This document shows, in pieces, positions 53,290 through 62,806 of a DNA stretch of 64,000 nt. This DNA is from Antarcticirhabdus aurantiaca (lineage in GTDB: Bacteria; Pseudomonadota; Alphaproteobacteria; Rhizobiales; Rhizobiaceae): NCBI RefSeq assembly GCF_009765365.1, contig NZ_VTOM01000012.1, positions 1 to 64,000 on the forward strand, read 5' to 3'. The translations under genes were made by a program, and so were the position numbers. Under the pieces are notes generated by a model. The model was not told the DNA's origin and did not search any database. It saw only the letters and a program-made list of their open reading frames with translations. The stretch's first letter is position 1, and each line of letters starts with the position of its first letter.

Positions 53290-54915
53290 ATGTCGGCAGA
53301 ATACGACGCGATCGTCATCGGCGCCGGTCACAACGGGCTCGTCTGCGCCGGCTACCTCGCCAAGGCGGGGCTGAAGGTCCTGGTGCTGGAGCGCCGGCAC
53401 GTGGTGGGCGGAGCGGCGGTGACGGAGGAGATCGCGCCGGGCTTCCGCGCCTCGATCTTCTCCTACCTCATGAGCCTCCTCCATCCCCGCATCATCCGCG
53501 ACTTCGACCTGAAAGCCCATGGCCTGGAGGTGCTGCCCTGCTCGGACATGGTCTCGCCGGTCGGCGGCGACGACTACATCCTGTTCTCCGACAATATCGC
53601 GAGGACGCAGGCCTCCTTCGCCAAGTTCTCGAAGGCGGACGCGGCCATCTACCCGGAGTTCGACACCTACCTCATGGAATCGGCCGCGATCGTGAGGAAG
53701 CTCCTGTGGGAAACGCCGGTCGACCCGACGAAACGCGACTGGAAGACCTTCAAGGACGGCGCGCAGCTCCTGTGGAAGTACCGCAAGATCGGCCGCAAGA
53801 TGTACCGCATCGCCGATCTCATGACGATGAGCGCCTACGACTTCCTCGCCGAATGGTTCGAGGACGAGCGCATCATGGCGGTTCTCGCCTATTACGCCTC
53901 GATCGGCACCTTTGCCGGCCCGAAGACGCCGGGCTCGGCCTACGTGATCATGCACCACGTCATGGGCGAGCACGAAGGGGCTGGGGGCTGGGGCTTCGTT
54001 CGGGGCGGCATGGGCTCGATCACGCAGGCGCTGGCCGACGCCGACCGGAAGCTCGGCGTCGAGATCGTGACCGATGCCGACATCCGCGAGATCAAGGTGG
54101 CCGGCAACGCCGCCGTTTCGGTCGTGACGGCGGACGGGCATACCTACAAGGCGAAGACCATTGCCTCGAACGTCAACGCCAAGCTCCTCTACCGCGACAT
54201 GCTTGATCCGGCCCTGGTGCCGCCGGAGGTGAAGCGCGAGATCGACAACTACCGGACCTTCTCGACCGCCTTCAAGATGAACATCGCCTGCGAGCGCCCG
54301 CCGCAATACAGGATCCTCGACAAGGTGCGCGCCGACGGGGCGATCGGCAGCTTTCCCTATCCGACCTACATGCACATCGCGCCCGACATCGATTATCTCG
54401 AGCGCGCCTACGACGACGCGAAGTACGGCCGGTATTCGAGCCGGCCCTTTCTCACGCCGGTGGTGCCGACGATCGTCGACGACACGCTGGCGCCCGCCGG
54501 CAAGCACGTCGTCAACCTCTTCGGCGGGCACGCGCCCTACAAGCTGAAGGGCGACGACTGGGCAAGCGAGAAGGAGAACTTCAAGAACACCGTCTTCGAC
54601 ACGATCGAGGAGTTCGCGCCGGGCTTCCGCGACGACGTGATCGAGGCGCAGCTCCTCGTGCCGCCCGATATCGAGCGGATCGTCAACCTGCCGCAGGGCC
54701 ACATCTTCCATGGCGAGCTGTCGGCCGACCAGCTCTTCTTCCAGCGGCCGGTCTCGGGCTACGCCGACTACCGCACGCCCATCAAGGGCCTCTACGTCTG
54801 CGGCTCGTCGATGCATCCGGGCGGGGGCGTTTCGGGAATCCCGGGCGCCAACGCTGCGCGCGAGATCCTGAAGGACCTCAAGACGAAGCCGGGCGCGAGG
54901 GCTGCCGGACGCTGA
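53290..54915 (+). CDS. PYROXD2/CrtI-like FAD-dependent oxidoreductase
   Basis: A 541-residue flavoprotein. The dinucleotide-binding motif AIVIGAGHNGLVCAGYLA begins at about residue 6, followed by VLERRHVVGGAAVTEE. The C-terminal FAD signature is LYVCGSSMHPGGGVSGIPG. The overall sequence fits the PYROXD2-like branch of the phytoene desaturase/amine oxidase superfamily; the substrate is unknown. There are no carotenoid genes nearby, so a carotenoid role is unlikely. I start at ATG 53290 (GGGAAG six bases upstream); a GTG at 53272 is in frame. Two XRE-type operators lie upstream, linking it to the amino-compound regulon. Confidence 0.83.
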   Translation: MSAEYDAIVIGAGHNGLVCAGYLAKAGLKVLVLERRHVVGGAAVTEEIAPGFRASIFSYLMSLLHPRIIRDFDLKAHGLEVLPCSDMVSPVGGDDYILFSDNIARTQASFAKFSKADAAIYPEFDTYLMESAAIVRKLLWETPVDPTKRDWKTFKDGAQLLWKYRKIGRKMYRIADLMTMSAYDFLAEWFEDERIMAVLAYYASIGTFAGPKTPGSAYVIMHHVMGEHEGAGGWGFVRGGMGSITQALADADRKLGVEIVTDADIREIKVAGNAAVSVVTADGHTYKAKTIASNVNAKLLYRDMLDPALVPPEVKREIDNYRTFSTAFKMNIACERPPQYRILDKVRADGAIGSFPYPTYMHIAPDIDYLERAYDDAKYGRYSSRPFLTPVVPTIVDDTLAPAGKHVVNLFGGHAPYKLKGDDWASEKENFKNTVFDTIEEFAPGFRDDVIEAQLLVPPDIERIVNLPQGHIFHGELSADQLFFQRPVSGYADYRTPIKGLYVCGSSMHPGGGVSGIPGANAAREILKDLKTKPGARAAGR

Positions 54916-55097
54916 TGCGTTCGCGCGACCGCAATGTTCGGTCGCAGGACCTTGATCCCGCACGGTCTTCCGCGGGAATTTCCAGGCATGTGGACATAGC
55001 GGGCTGATTTCGCTGGCTCTTTTCTGTTGCCAGCGCCTCTTACTTGTTTCATGGCAGGGCGAACGTTTCGTACGCCCGCAAGCCGGAACGAGCTTGG

Positions 55098-56789
55098 ATG
55101 TCCCATAGCCATCACAGTCCCGTCTTCGTGGTCCTATCGCTGATCGTCGCTGTGCTCGGCTCCTGGACGGCGCTGGACCTGTTCCGGCGCGTCACCGGCA
55201 ATTTCGGGCGGGCGCGGGCCGGCTGGCTGGCGGCCGCAGCCTTCGCCATGGGGCTCAGCATCTGGTCGATGCACTTCGTCGCCATGCTCGGCTTCGATCC
55301 CGGCTCGGCCGTCAGCTACGACCCGTGGCTTACGGTCGCCTCCCTTCTTCTGGCGATCGGCGCGACGGCCGTCGCCTTCTTCGTCGCGGCGTCCGAGCGT
55401 GCGGGCGCGCCCCAGGTCGCGGCGGCGGGCGTCCTGATGGGCGCTGGCATCTGCACCATGCACTATGTCGGCATGGCCGCGGTGGTGACCGCCGTCTCGC
55501 TCGGCTACGACGCGCCGCTCGTCGCTTTGTCGTTCGGCATCGCCGTGGTCGCTTCGACGGCCGCGCTGTTTGTCGCGCGGGGCGAGCGCTCGACCCAGCT
55601 GCGCGGGGTCGCGGCGCTCGTCCTGGGCCTCGCGGTGGTCGGCATGCACTACACCGCCATGGCGGCGCTGCGCCTGACACCCGCCGAGGGCGCCGACGTC
55701 CATCCGGTGGGGCCCGCCCCCCTGCCGCTCGCCTTCGGCGTCGCCGGCACCACGGTTCTGATCCTGTTTCTCGCGCTCATGGCCTCGCTCTACGATCAGC
55801 GCGGCAACATCCTGGCCGCGCTGGAAGCGGGCGGCGTCGGCTATTGGGAGCTCGACCTCAGGAGCTGGCGCTTGCACATCTCGCCCAAGGGCAAGGCGAT
55901 CTTCGGCCTCCCGCCCGAGGAGGGGCTGACCTATGCCGAGGCGCTGAGCCGCATCGCCCCCGACAGCCGGGCGGCGCGCGAAACGCGGCTGATGGAGGCG
56001 ATCCGCACCGGCACGGACTACGACGTGGAATATCCGCTGGCGGGGGGCGGGCGCTGGGTCAACGCGCGCGGGCGCACGGTGCGGGCCGGCGGCGGGCGGG
56101 CGGCGCGGATGGTCGGCGTCGTGATCGACGTCACCGAGCGCCGGCAGGCGGTGGAGCGGATCATCACCAGCGAGAAGCGCCAGCGCCTCCTCGTCGACGA
56201 GCTGAACCACCGGGTGAAGAACACGCTCGCGACCGTCCAGTCGATCTCGCGCCAGACCGCTCGCGGCACGCAGTCGGCCGCCGCCTTCCACCGCAGCTTC
56301 GAGGCACGGCTGCAGGCGCTGTCGGCCACGCACAACGCGCTGACCCGGCATGGCTGGGAGCAGGCGAGCCTGTCGGAAATCGTCGTCGGGGAGCTGAAAG
56401 CCTATCCCGCGACGCAGGTGACGCTGACCGGCGAGGACGTGGCGCTCAGCGCCCGCCACGCCCTGGCGCTCGGCATGGTGATCCACGAGCTGGCCGCCAA
56501 TGCCGCCCGGCACGGCGCGCTCGCCGGCCCCGACGGCCATGTCCGGATCGGCTGGCGCGTCGAGCTCCGGCCTGCGGGCGAGGCGCTCGTTTTCGAATGG
56601 AGCGAGCAGGGCGTGGCGGCGCTGCAGGCGGCGCCGCTCCGGGCGGGCTTCGGCTCGCGCCTCATCCGCCGCAGCGTCGAGGACGAGCTGGAGGGCAAGG
56701 TGCAGCTCGATTTCGAGCCGAACGGCTTCTGCTGCCGCTTCTGCGTGCCGCTCGACGTCGAGCAGCATCTCGGCCGGGCCGCGGGGTAG
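55098..56789 (+). CDS. MHYT-PAS-HWE sensor histidine kinase
   Basis: A 563-residue membrane-bound kinase. Residues about 1-230 are an MHYT sensor of about seven helices with its three repeats visible (SIWSMHFVAM, ICTMHYVGMA, VVGMHYTAMA), thought to bind copper and sense O2, CO or NO. A PAS fold follows (about 240-365). The kinase core has the phospho-acceptor His in LLVDELNHRVKNTLATVQSI, the N-box MVIHELAANAARHG and FEWSEQG, marking it HWE/HisKA_2 type, which is abundant in Rhizobiales. No response regulator is adjacent. I start at ATG 55098 because helix 1 follows directly. Confidence 0.87.
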   Translation: MSHSHHSPVFVVLSLIVAVLGSWTALDLFRRVTGNFGRARAGWLAAAAFAMGLSIWSMHFVAMLGFDPGSAVSYDPWLTVASLLLAIGATAVAFFVAASERAGAPQVAAAGVLMGAGICTMHYVGMAAVVTAVSLGYDAPLVALSFGIAVVASTAALFVARGERSTQLRGVAALVLGLAVVGMHYTAMAALRLTPAEGADVHPVGPAPLPLAFGVAGTTVLILFLALMASLYDQRGNILAALEAGGVGYWELDLRSWRLHISPKGKAIFGLPPEEGLTYAEALSRIAPDSRAARETRLMEAIRTGTDYDVEYPLAGGGRWVNARGRTVRAGGGRAARMVGVVIDVTERRQAVERIITSEKRQRLLVDELNHRVKNTLATVQSISRQTARGTQSAAAFHRSFEARLQALSATHNALTRHGWEQASLSEIVVGELKAYPATQVTLTGEDVALSARHALALGMVIHELAANAARHGALAGPDGHVRIGWRVELRPAGEALVFEWSEQGVAALQAAPLRAGFGSRLIRRSVEDELEGKVQLDFEPNGFCCRFCVPLDVEQHLGRAAG

Positions 56790-56863
56790 CGGCCCGGCCG
56801 GATCGTCTCAGCCGGGCACGCGACGGCGGAACCGCTTCGCGCGATCGCCGGCGTCGGGCCGGA

Positions 56864-57745
56864 TCAGATGTTGCGCTCGATGGCGCCCTCGATCTGGCCG
56901 AGGAGGCCGCCGGCTCCCGACTTCGAGGTCTGCTGCACCTGGCCGCCGCCGTCGGGCCGCGCCGGGGCAAGACTCGGCTTGCCGCCCATGGGCTTGGACA
57001 CCTGCGAGGAGAAGGTGCCCTTGCCGTCCATGGAGGGGCCTTCGCTCCAGCGTCCCTGCGGGATCGTGCCGTCCGTCATGTGGCCGAAATAGGCGTAGGA
57101 GAACTCCTGCGCTTCCTGGCTCTGCGGGAAGGAGTTGGGGATCGGCAGGTTCATCGCCTCGCCGCCCATGTCCTCGATCGCGGCGAGCCACTGCTGCTGG
57201 TGCATGGTGTCGCGGGCGATCAGGAAGGACAGCATGTCCTTCATGCCGGGATCGTCGGTCATGTTGTAGAGCCGCACCGCGAGAACGCGGCCGGAGCTCT
57301 CCGCCGTGACGTTGGCGTACATGTCGGCGGCCAGATTGCCCGACGCGTAGACGTGGGACGCGTCGAAGGGCACGCCGTTGGCGTCGGAAGGCAGCGCCGC
57401 GAGGCCCGTCGACAGGATCTGGCGCATGTCGACGCCGTTGAGGATCGCGCCGCCGATCGGGTCGGCCGAGACCTCCTCCTGGAAGGACAGGGGCGCGTTC
57501 TCGAGGTTCAGCGCGACGGCGGTCGCGAGCATCTCGATGTGGCCGAGCTCCTCCGTCGCGGTGTTGAGCAGCATGTCGCGGTACTTCGACGGGCCGCGGG
57601 CGCCGAAGGCCTGGAACATGTACTGCATGGCGACGCGGATCTCGCCCTCGACGCCGCCGATGGCCTGCTGGAGGGCGCGGGCGAAGACCGGGTTCGGCCG
57701 CTCGACGCGGACCGGGTACTGGAGCTGTCCGTCGGTGTAGAACAT
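56864..57745 (-). CDS. Manganese catalase
   Basis: A 293-residue non-haem dimanganese catalase that breaks down hydrogen peroxide. The four-helix ligands are visible in GGVEGEIRVAMQYMFQ, LNTATEELGHIEMLATAVAL, VTAESSGRVLAVRLYNMTD and IARDTMHQQQWLAAIED. The C-terminal roughly 60 residues are a Gly/Lys/Gln-rich tail. It follows the DUF4142 gene after 28 bp on the same strand; this pairing is common in stress-response loci. Confidence 0.9.
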   Translation of the reverse strand: MFYTDGQLQYPVRVERPNPVFARALQQAIGGVEGEIRVAMQYMFQAFGARGPSKYRDMLLNTATEELGHIEMLATAVALNLENAPLSFQEEVSADPIGGAILNGVDMRQILSTGLAALPSDANGVPFDASHVYASGNLAADMYANVTAESSGRVLAVRLYNMTDDPGMKDMLSFLIARDTMHQQQWLAAIEDMGGEAMNLPIPNSFPQSQEAQEFSYAYFGHMTDGTIPQGRWSEGPSMDGKGTFSSQVSKPMGGKPSLAPARPDGGGQVQQTSKSGAGGLLGQIEGAIERNI

Positions 57746-57773
57746 GGAAGTCCCTTTCGTGGCCGGCTCGCCC

Positions 57774-58277
57774 TCAGGCGAGCTGGCTGCGGATCGAGTT
57801 GAGAAGGAAGAGGTGCGACTGGATGCCGGTCACGCCGACGATCGAGGCGCCGCGCGCCTGCGGGTCGCGCCCGGTGCGGGCATAGGCCTGGTGGATCTTC
57901 AGGAGTTCCTTGTGGCCCATGATCTGGCCCTCGACGTACATCACGTCGAAGGCCGGGCCCGACAGACCGCGCAGCTCCTCGATCATCGCCGCCTGGCGGC
58001 GGCTGACGCCCGCCGCGCCGGGCCGGCTGCCGAAGGCCTTCGCGACGGCCGCCTGTTCGGCGATCTCGAGTTCGGCGAAGGCTTTCACCGCCCGGCTCGA
58101 CGCGCGGCGCGCCGCGAGCTGGCTCGTGGCGGTGGCGAAGTCCCCGCCCATCAGGGCCGGCAGCTTGGCGCGGTCGATCGTCGCCGTCGCGGCGAGGGCG
58201 TCCGTGGCGGCGGCGAACGGCATCGCTCCGGCCACCGCCAGTCCGGCGAGGCCGCCCATCAGATTTCGTCTGTTCAT
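57774..58277 (-). CDS. DUF4142 family protein with Tat-like signal
   Basis: A 167-residue exported protein of predicted four-helix ferritin-like shape. The N-terminus NRRNLMGGLAGLAVAGAMPF looks like a twin-arginine signal ending ATDALAA. LPALMGGDFATATSQLAARR, VKAFAELEIAEQAAVAKAFG and GHKELLKIHQAYA are DUF4142 features. The role is unknown, probably periplasmic stress protection given the co-transcribed catalase. Upstream, GGAAC (minus strand, 58344-58340) is followed 17 bases later by GCTT, one base off the EcfG-type -10 GTT. Confidence 0.78.
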   Translation of the reverse strand: MNRRNLMGGLAGLAVAGAMPFAAATDALAATATIDRAKLPALMGGDFATATSQLAARRASSRAVKAFAELEIAEQAAVAKAFGSRPGAAGVSRRQAAMIEELRGLSGPAFDVMYVEGQIMGHKELLKIHQAYARTGRDPQARGASIVGVTGIQSHLFLLNSIRSQLA

Positions 58278-58400
58278 GTTGAGGCTCCGATTCCTCTTTT
58301 GGGGAGATCCGGAGCCGGAAGCCCGCTCGCGCCGACAGTGTTCCTGATGAGCGCCGCGGCTTTTATCTAAACAACTAAGTGTTCCTGTCTAAAAGAATCG

Positions 58401-59498
58401 TCAACCGGCGAGGGGATCGACTTCCAGGCGGCGCGACGTGATCTTCGAAGATCTGGATGACGCCTCGATCAGGTGCGCTTCCAACTCGGCGGCGCGATGG
58501 GCAGCCGTGTGGGCGGCCAGCACCTTGTCGCGCGCTGCCCGGCCCATGGCCGCGCCGTCGCGCGGCAGTGCCGCGACGACGTCCGCCGTGGTCGCCGCGA
58601 GGACGATCTCGCGATCCGGCTCGAACAGCTCGTCGAGCCCGTCCCAGACGTCGGAGATGATCGGCGTGCCGCAGGCGCCGGCCTCGAACAGGCGGACCGA
58701 CGGGCTCCAGCCGGCGGCGATCATGTCGGCGCGGGTGACGTTGAGGGTGAAGCGCGAGGCGGAATAGAAGGCGGCGTGGTCGGCGGGTCCGAGATGCTCG
58801 ATGCGCTCGACATTGGCCGGCCAGTTGATGCCGACCGGGTATTGCGGGCCGGCGACGGCGAAGCGCTTCTCCGGGCAAGCCCGAGCGACGTCAAGGAGCA
58901 GGCGCTCCAGCGTCGGCTGTCGGTCGGGGCTGTAGGTGCCGAGATAGGACAGGTCCCAGCGCGGCTCGACGGCGAGCGGCCTGTAGGCCTCCGGGTCGGC
59001 CGAGCAGAAGAGCGCGCGCGCGGCGGGCGAGCCGTAGCGACGCTCCAGGAGGTCGAGCGTCGGGCCGCCGGTGAAGGACAGATAGGCGTCGTATCCGGCG
59101 ATGAGCTCGGGCGTCAGATATTCGAAGTCGCCGCGCGCGAGCTTGGCGAGGGTCACCGGCGTGTCGATGTCGTAGAAGGCGGTGGCGCCGCGGGCGATCC
59201 GCTGGACGTGCGCGCCGACGGCGACGCCCTCGGGCACGTAGGAGCCGACGATCACCGCGTCGGCGCGCTCGATCTCGGGATCGAAGCGGCCGAGATCGGT
59301 CAGGTCCGCATAAAGCTCCAGCCGGCACCAGTCGGGCGCGGGAAGGTCGCGGTGGGCGGCGTACCAGGGCACGTCGCGCTCCAGGAACAGGACGTCGTGG
59401 CCGAGGCCGGCGAAGGCCTTGAGGAGGGCGCGATAGGTCGTGGCGTGACCGTTGCCCCAGGCCGAGGAGAGCGACAGGCCGAGGACGACGAGCTTCAT
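58401..59498 (-). CDS. CgeB-like glycosyltransferase, paralogue 3 of 3
   Basis: A 365-residue GT-B glycosyltransferase of the CgeB/Glyco_trans_1_2 type. It starts MKLVVLGLSLSSAWGNGHAT and has the C-terminal core SVRLFEAGACGTPIISDVWD followed by ELFEPDREIVLA. ATG 59498 overlaps the upstream stop (ATGA). It shares its N-terminal W-x-N-G pattern and C-terminal core with the two genes before it, so the three are tandem paralogues. Family members modify spore coats or surface glycans; the acceptor here is unknown. It is the last gene of the minus-strand glycan operon. Confidence 0.82.
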   Translation of the reverse strand: MKLVVLGLSLSSAWGNGHATTYRALLKAFAGLGHDVLFLERDVPWYAAHRDLPAPDWCRLELYADLTDLGRFDPEIERADAVIVGSYVPEGVAVGAHVQRIARGATAFYDIDTPVTLAKLARGDFEYLTPELIAGYDAYLSFTGGPTLDLLERRYGSPAARALFCSADPEAYRPLAVEPRWDLSYLGTYSPDRQPTLERLLLDVARACPEKRFAVAGPQYPVGINWPANVERIEHLGPADHAAFYSASRFTLNVTRADMIAAGWSPSVRLFEAGACGTPIISDVWDGLDELFEPDREIVLAATTADVVAALPRDGAAMGRAARDKVLAAHTAAHRAAELEAHLIEASSRSSKITSRRLEVDPLAG

Positions 59499-60583
59499 GC
59501 CGCCTGCCTCCGGCGGGCGAGCGCGTCGCGAAGGAGGCGATCGACCTCGACGCCGCGCAGCTCGTAGGTGTGGCTCGCGAGAACCCGGGCGAGCGCGGCG
59601 CGGCCGATCGCCTCGGCGCGCTCGGGCGTGAGCTCGGCCAAGTGGTCGGCGACGTCCTGCCCGTCGCGGGCGACGAGCACCTCCTCGTCGGGCTTGAGGA
59701 ACTGCTCGATGCCCTCCCAGGCGTCGGTGATGAGGCAGGCGCTCGCTCCCGCCGCCTCGAAGACGCGCGTGGCCGGCGAGAAGCCGACATGGGCCATGGA
59801 GTCGCGCGCGACGTTGAGGACGGCGCGCGGCGTCACGTTGAAGGCGTTGTGCTCGGCCGTGTAGACATGGCCGCGATGGCGGACGTTCCCGGGCATCGCC
59901 TTCGTTTCCCAACCGTTGCCGCCGATCAGGAAGGCGCGGTCGGGCAGGAGCGCGGCGGGCTTCAGGAAGAACTCCTCGACGCGGGCCTCCCGGTCCGGCA
60001 GGCGGTTGCCGAGAAAGGCGAGGTCGGCCGAGAAGCGCGCGTCGGGCGGCACGGGATGGTGCGTCGAGGCGTCCAGCGCGTTGTAGATGGGAACGCAGAG
60101 CTTGGCGCCGAAGGCGTGATAGGCGTCCACCACGGGCGGGCCGCCGCCATAGGTCAGGACCATGTCGAGGGCGGGCAGCGCCGCGGTGACGGGATGGGCC
60201 GGGTCGGCGCGCATCTCGTCGAGGGTAGCCGCGGCATCGACGTCCCAGAAGATGCGCAGGGCATGCGAGGCCGAGTTCTCGACGATGCCCTCCAGCAGCT
60301 CCTTGTCGAAGACGCCGACGCCGTTCGCCTTGACGACGACGTCGGCGAAGCGCGCCTCGGAGAGAACGGAGCGCATGGCCTCGACGGTCGCGGGATAGAC
60401 CACGACCTTGGCCCAGTGCGGCGGATCGATGTCGCGGTGCTTCTGCCGGTCGAAGGCGTCGGGCTCGTAGAAGGTGACGTCCCAGCCGCGCGAGGCGAGA
60501 TTGCGCAGGATGCCGCGATAATAGGTCGCCGCGCCGTTCCAGTAGGAGGACAGGAGGCTGGAGCCGTAGAAGGCGATCTTCAT
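59495..60583 (-). CDS. CgeB-like glycosyltransferase, paralogue 2 of 3
   Basis: A 362-residue CgeB-like enzyme starting MKIAFYGSSLLSSYWNGAAT. The C-terminal half has VNVARD-type and ATRVFEAAGASACLITDAWE followed by FLKPDEEVLVARDG, the same core as its neighbours. In place of the usual A-C-G it has A-S-A-C. Its start and stop overlap both neighbours by four bases (ATGA), so translation of the set is coupled. Cytoplasmic; donor and acceptor unknown. Confidence 0.82.
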   Translation of the reverse strand: MKIAFYGSSLLSSYWNGAATYYRGILRNLASRGWDVTFYEPDAFDRQKHRDIDPPHWAKVVVYPATVEAMRSVLSEARFADVVVKANGVGVFDKELLEGIVENSASHALRIFWDVDAAATLDEMRADPAHPVTAALPALDMVLTYGGGPPVVDAYHAFGAKLCVPIYNALDASTHHPVPPDARFSADLAFLGNRLPDREARVEEFFLKPAALLPDRAFLIGGNGWETKAMPGNVRHRGHVYTAEHNAFNVTPRAVLNVARDSMAHVGFSPATRVFEAAGASACLITDAWEGIEQFLKPDEEVLVARDGQDVADHLAELTPERAEAIGRAALARVLASHTYELRGVEVDRLLRDALARRRQAA

Positions 60584-61689
60584 GGCGCGATCCGTTCGGA
60601 AGCGGTTTCGAGGCGGGCGGCGACGGCCAGAAGCTCGTCGGCCCGGTGGGCGCAGGTGTGGCGGGCGCGGATCGTCTCCAGCCCCGAGCGGGCGAGGGCG
60701 GCGCGCAGCGCCGGGTCGTCGCGGAGGGTCGCGAGATGCTTGGTCATCTCGGCTCCGTCGCGGGCGACGAGGAAGTCCTCGCCGGGGCGGAACAGATGCT
60801 CGGAATCCTCCCAAGGCGCGGAGACCAGCGGCAGGCCGCAGGCCAGCGCCTCGAAGACGCGGATCGTCGGGATGCCCGGCAGGATGGTGGCGTAGTAGCG
60901 GCGGGGCACGTGGACGGTGGCGAGGTGCCGCGCGAAGATGCCAGGTGCCTCGGCATTGGGCGCCCAGCCGTGATAGGCGACGCCGTGACGGGCGAGCGTC
61001 GCCAGGGCCTCGGCGGGATAGCGCACGCCGTAGACGTCGAGGGGCAGGCGAACCTCGCTTGCCGGCGCGAACAGGAAGCGCTCCAGCTCCTCCGTTCGTT
61101 CGCCGTCGCCCCAGTTGCCGATCCAGACGAGGCCCTCGCGCGTCCCCTCATGCTCCGGCGGGCGGAAGTGCGTCGTGTCGGCCGCCTCGTGCCAGGTCCA
61201 GACGCGATCGCCCCAGCCCCAGCGGCGGTAGACTTCCGACAGCGTCTCGCCGAAGGCCAGCACCCCGTCATAGCCCGACAGATCGAAGGCGCGGATGGCA
61301 TCGGGGTCGCTGACGGCGCGGTGGTGGGTGTCGTGGAACAGGAGGCGGAAGCGCCCGCCCTGCGCCCGCAGGCGCCCGATGGCGGCGACGAGGGCGGGCT
61401 CGTTCCACTCGTGGACGATCACGAGGTCGGCCTCGCCGACGAGCTCGGCCGGGTCGGTGTCCGGCGGGTAGGTCGTGGCGGCGAGGTCGGGATAGGCGCG
61501 GCGGAAGGGCTCGAGCCCCGCCTCGCCGGCATCCGACAGGAGGTTGGCGAGGCTCCAGTTGCCGGCCGGCTCGAAGGCCGAAACGTCGTGGCCGCGGCGG
61601 ATCAGCTCGCGCAAGGTCCCGCGCAGGAAGTGGGCGTTGCCGTGGTTCCAGCAGGACAGGAGCGAGTGGGTGAAGTAGCGGATCCTCAA
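60580..61689 (-). CDS. CgeB-like glycosyltransferase, paralogue 1 of 3
   Basis: A 369-residue GT-B enzyme. The start is TTG at 61689, overlapping the upstream GT4 stop (TTGA), giving a protein that begins RIRYFTHSLLSCWNHGNAH after the initiator. The C-terminal core is TIRVFEALACGLPLVSAPWE followed by LFRPGEDFLVARDGAEM. It is more distant from the other two but has the same layout. The start codon is chosen for the overlap, since no ATG precedes the conserved first strand in a sensible place. Confidence 0.8.
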   Translation of the reverse strand: MRIRYFTHSLLSCWNHGNAHFLRGTLRELIRRGHDVSAFEPAGNWSLANLLSDAGEAGLEPFRRAYPDLAATTYPPDTDPAELVGEADLVIVHEWNEPALVAAIGRLRAQGGRFRLLFHDTHHRAVSDPDAIRAFDLSGYDGVLAFGETLSEVYRRWGWGDRVWTWHEAADTTHFRPPEHEGTREGLVWIGNWGDGERTEELERFLFAPASEVRLPLDVYGVRYPAEALATLARHGVAYHGWAPNAEAPGIFARHLATVHVPRRYYATILPGIPTIRVFEALACGLPLVSAPWEDSEHLFRPGEDFLVARDGAEMTKHLATLRDDPALRAALARSGLETIRARHTCAHRADELLAVAARLETASERIAP

Positions 61690-62806
61690 GAGGCGACCTT
61701 CAGCTGGGTGTCGGCGGCGGGCAGGAGCCCGCGGTAAAGAGCGGCCATGACCTTCGCCGTTGCCGCGGGGGCGTAGCGGGCGGCGCGGGCAGCGGCCTCC
61801 CGGCCGAGGCGGTCGCGGGCGGCCTCGTCGGCGAGGAGCGCGTTCGTCGCGGCGGCGAAGGCATCCGCGTCGCCGGGCGGGGCGAAGCGGGCGACGCCGT
61901 CCCACAGCTCGCGAAAGACCGGAATGTCGGCGAGAACCAGGGGGCAGCCATGGGCCGCGGCTTCCAGGACGGCGAGGCCGAAGGGCTCGAAGCGGGCGGT
62001 GGAGACGAAGACGGGGCGGGCGGCCAGCGCGCGCGCCATGGCCGCCGCGTCGAGCCGGCCGAGGAGCGCCACGTGCCGCGGTTCGACGCGCTCGCCGTGC
62101 GGCGCCTCGACGGGGCCGGCGGCGCGCAGCGGCGCGGACAGGCGGGCGGCGACCGCATCGAGCGTCGCCGTGTCCTTGGCGCGGTCCCAGAGGCGGCCGG
62201 CGGAGAAGGCTTGGGGCGCAGGCGTGCCGAAGCCGGCGGGGGTAGGCGCGCCGCCGCGGCCGTTATGGACGGCACGGGGAGGCTCCGGCAGAGCGTAGAC
62301 GCGGGCGAGGTCGGCGGCATAGGCGGCGCTCGGCGCGACGACGGCGTTCGCCGCGAGGAGGCCGCGGCGCACGAGGCCGGCATGCCAGCGGAAGCTTTCC
62401 GGAAGCGGGCCGTCGCCGCAGGCGTCCCACCAGCTCGCGACGCAGCCGTGGGCGACCGCGACGACGGGCACGGGACAGGCCGCGGCCGCGGCGAGCGCGG
62501 GGGAGTTGAGCTGGACGAGGTCGGCGCCGGTGTCGGTGGCGAGGCCTGCCAGGGCACGCGCGGCGGCGAGGACCGGCGCCTCGTTCTCGCTCAGCCAGTC
62601 GAGAGGCAGGCCGGTGTCGAGGATCGCCGCGCGCGGCGCCGTTTCCGCGGCGAAGCGGCGGAGGTCCTCGGAGGGCGACGGGCCGAGAACCGCGAGCGTC
62701 GCGTCGATGCCGAGGGGCTCCAGCGCGCCGGCGAGCTCCACCGCGTACTGCCAGACGCCGCCGACCGCGTCGGCGCTCATCAGGAGGCGCAGGCGGTTTT
62801 TCGCCG

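Noticed and set aside
53290-54915. Reading the FAD enzyme as a phytoene desaturase of a carotenoid pathway
   Set aside because: No crtB, crtE or other carotenoid genes are near, the sequence is closer to the PYROXD2 branch, and its promoter carries the XRE-cupin sites.
58340-58385. Two GGAAC elements upstream of the DUF4142 gene as EcfG promoters
   Set aside because: The one at 58385 has no GTT at the right distance and the one at 58344 has GCTT. I kept only a cautious mention because the -10 match is imperfect.
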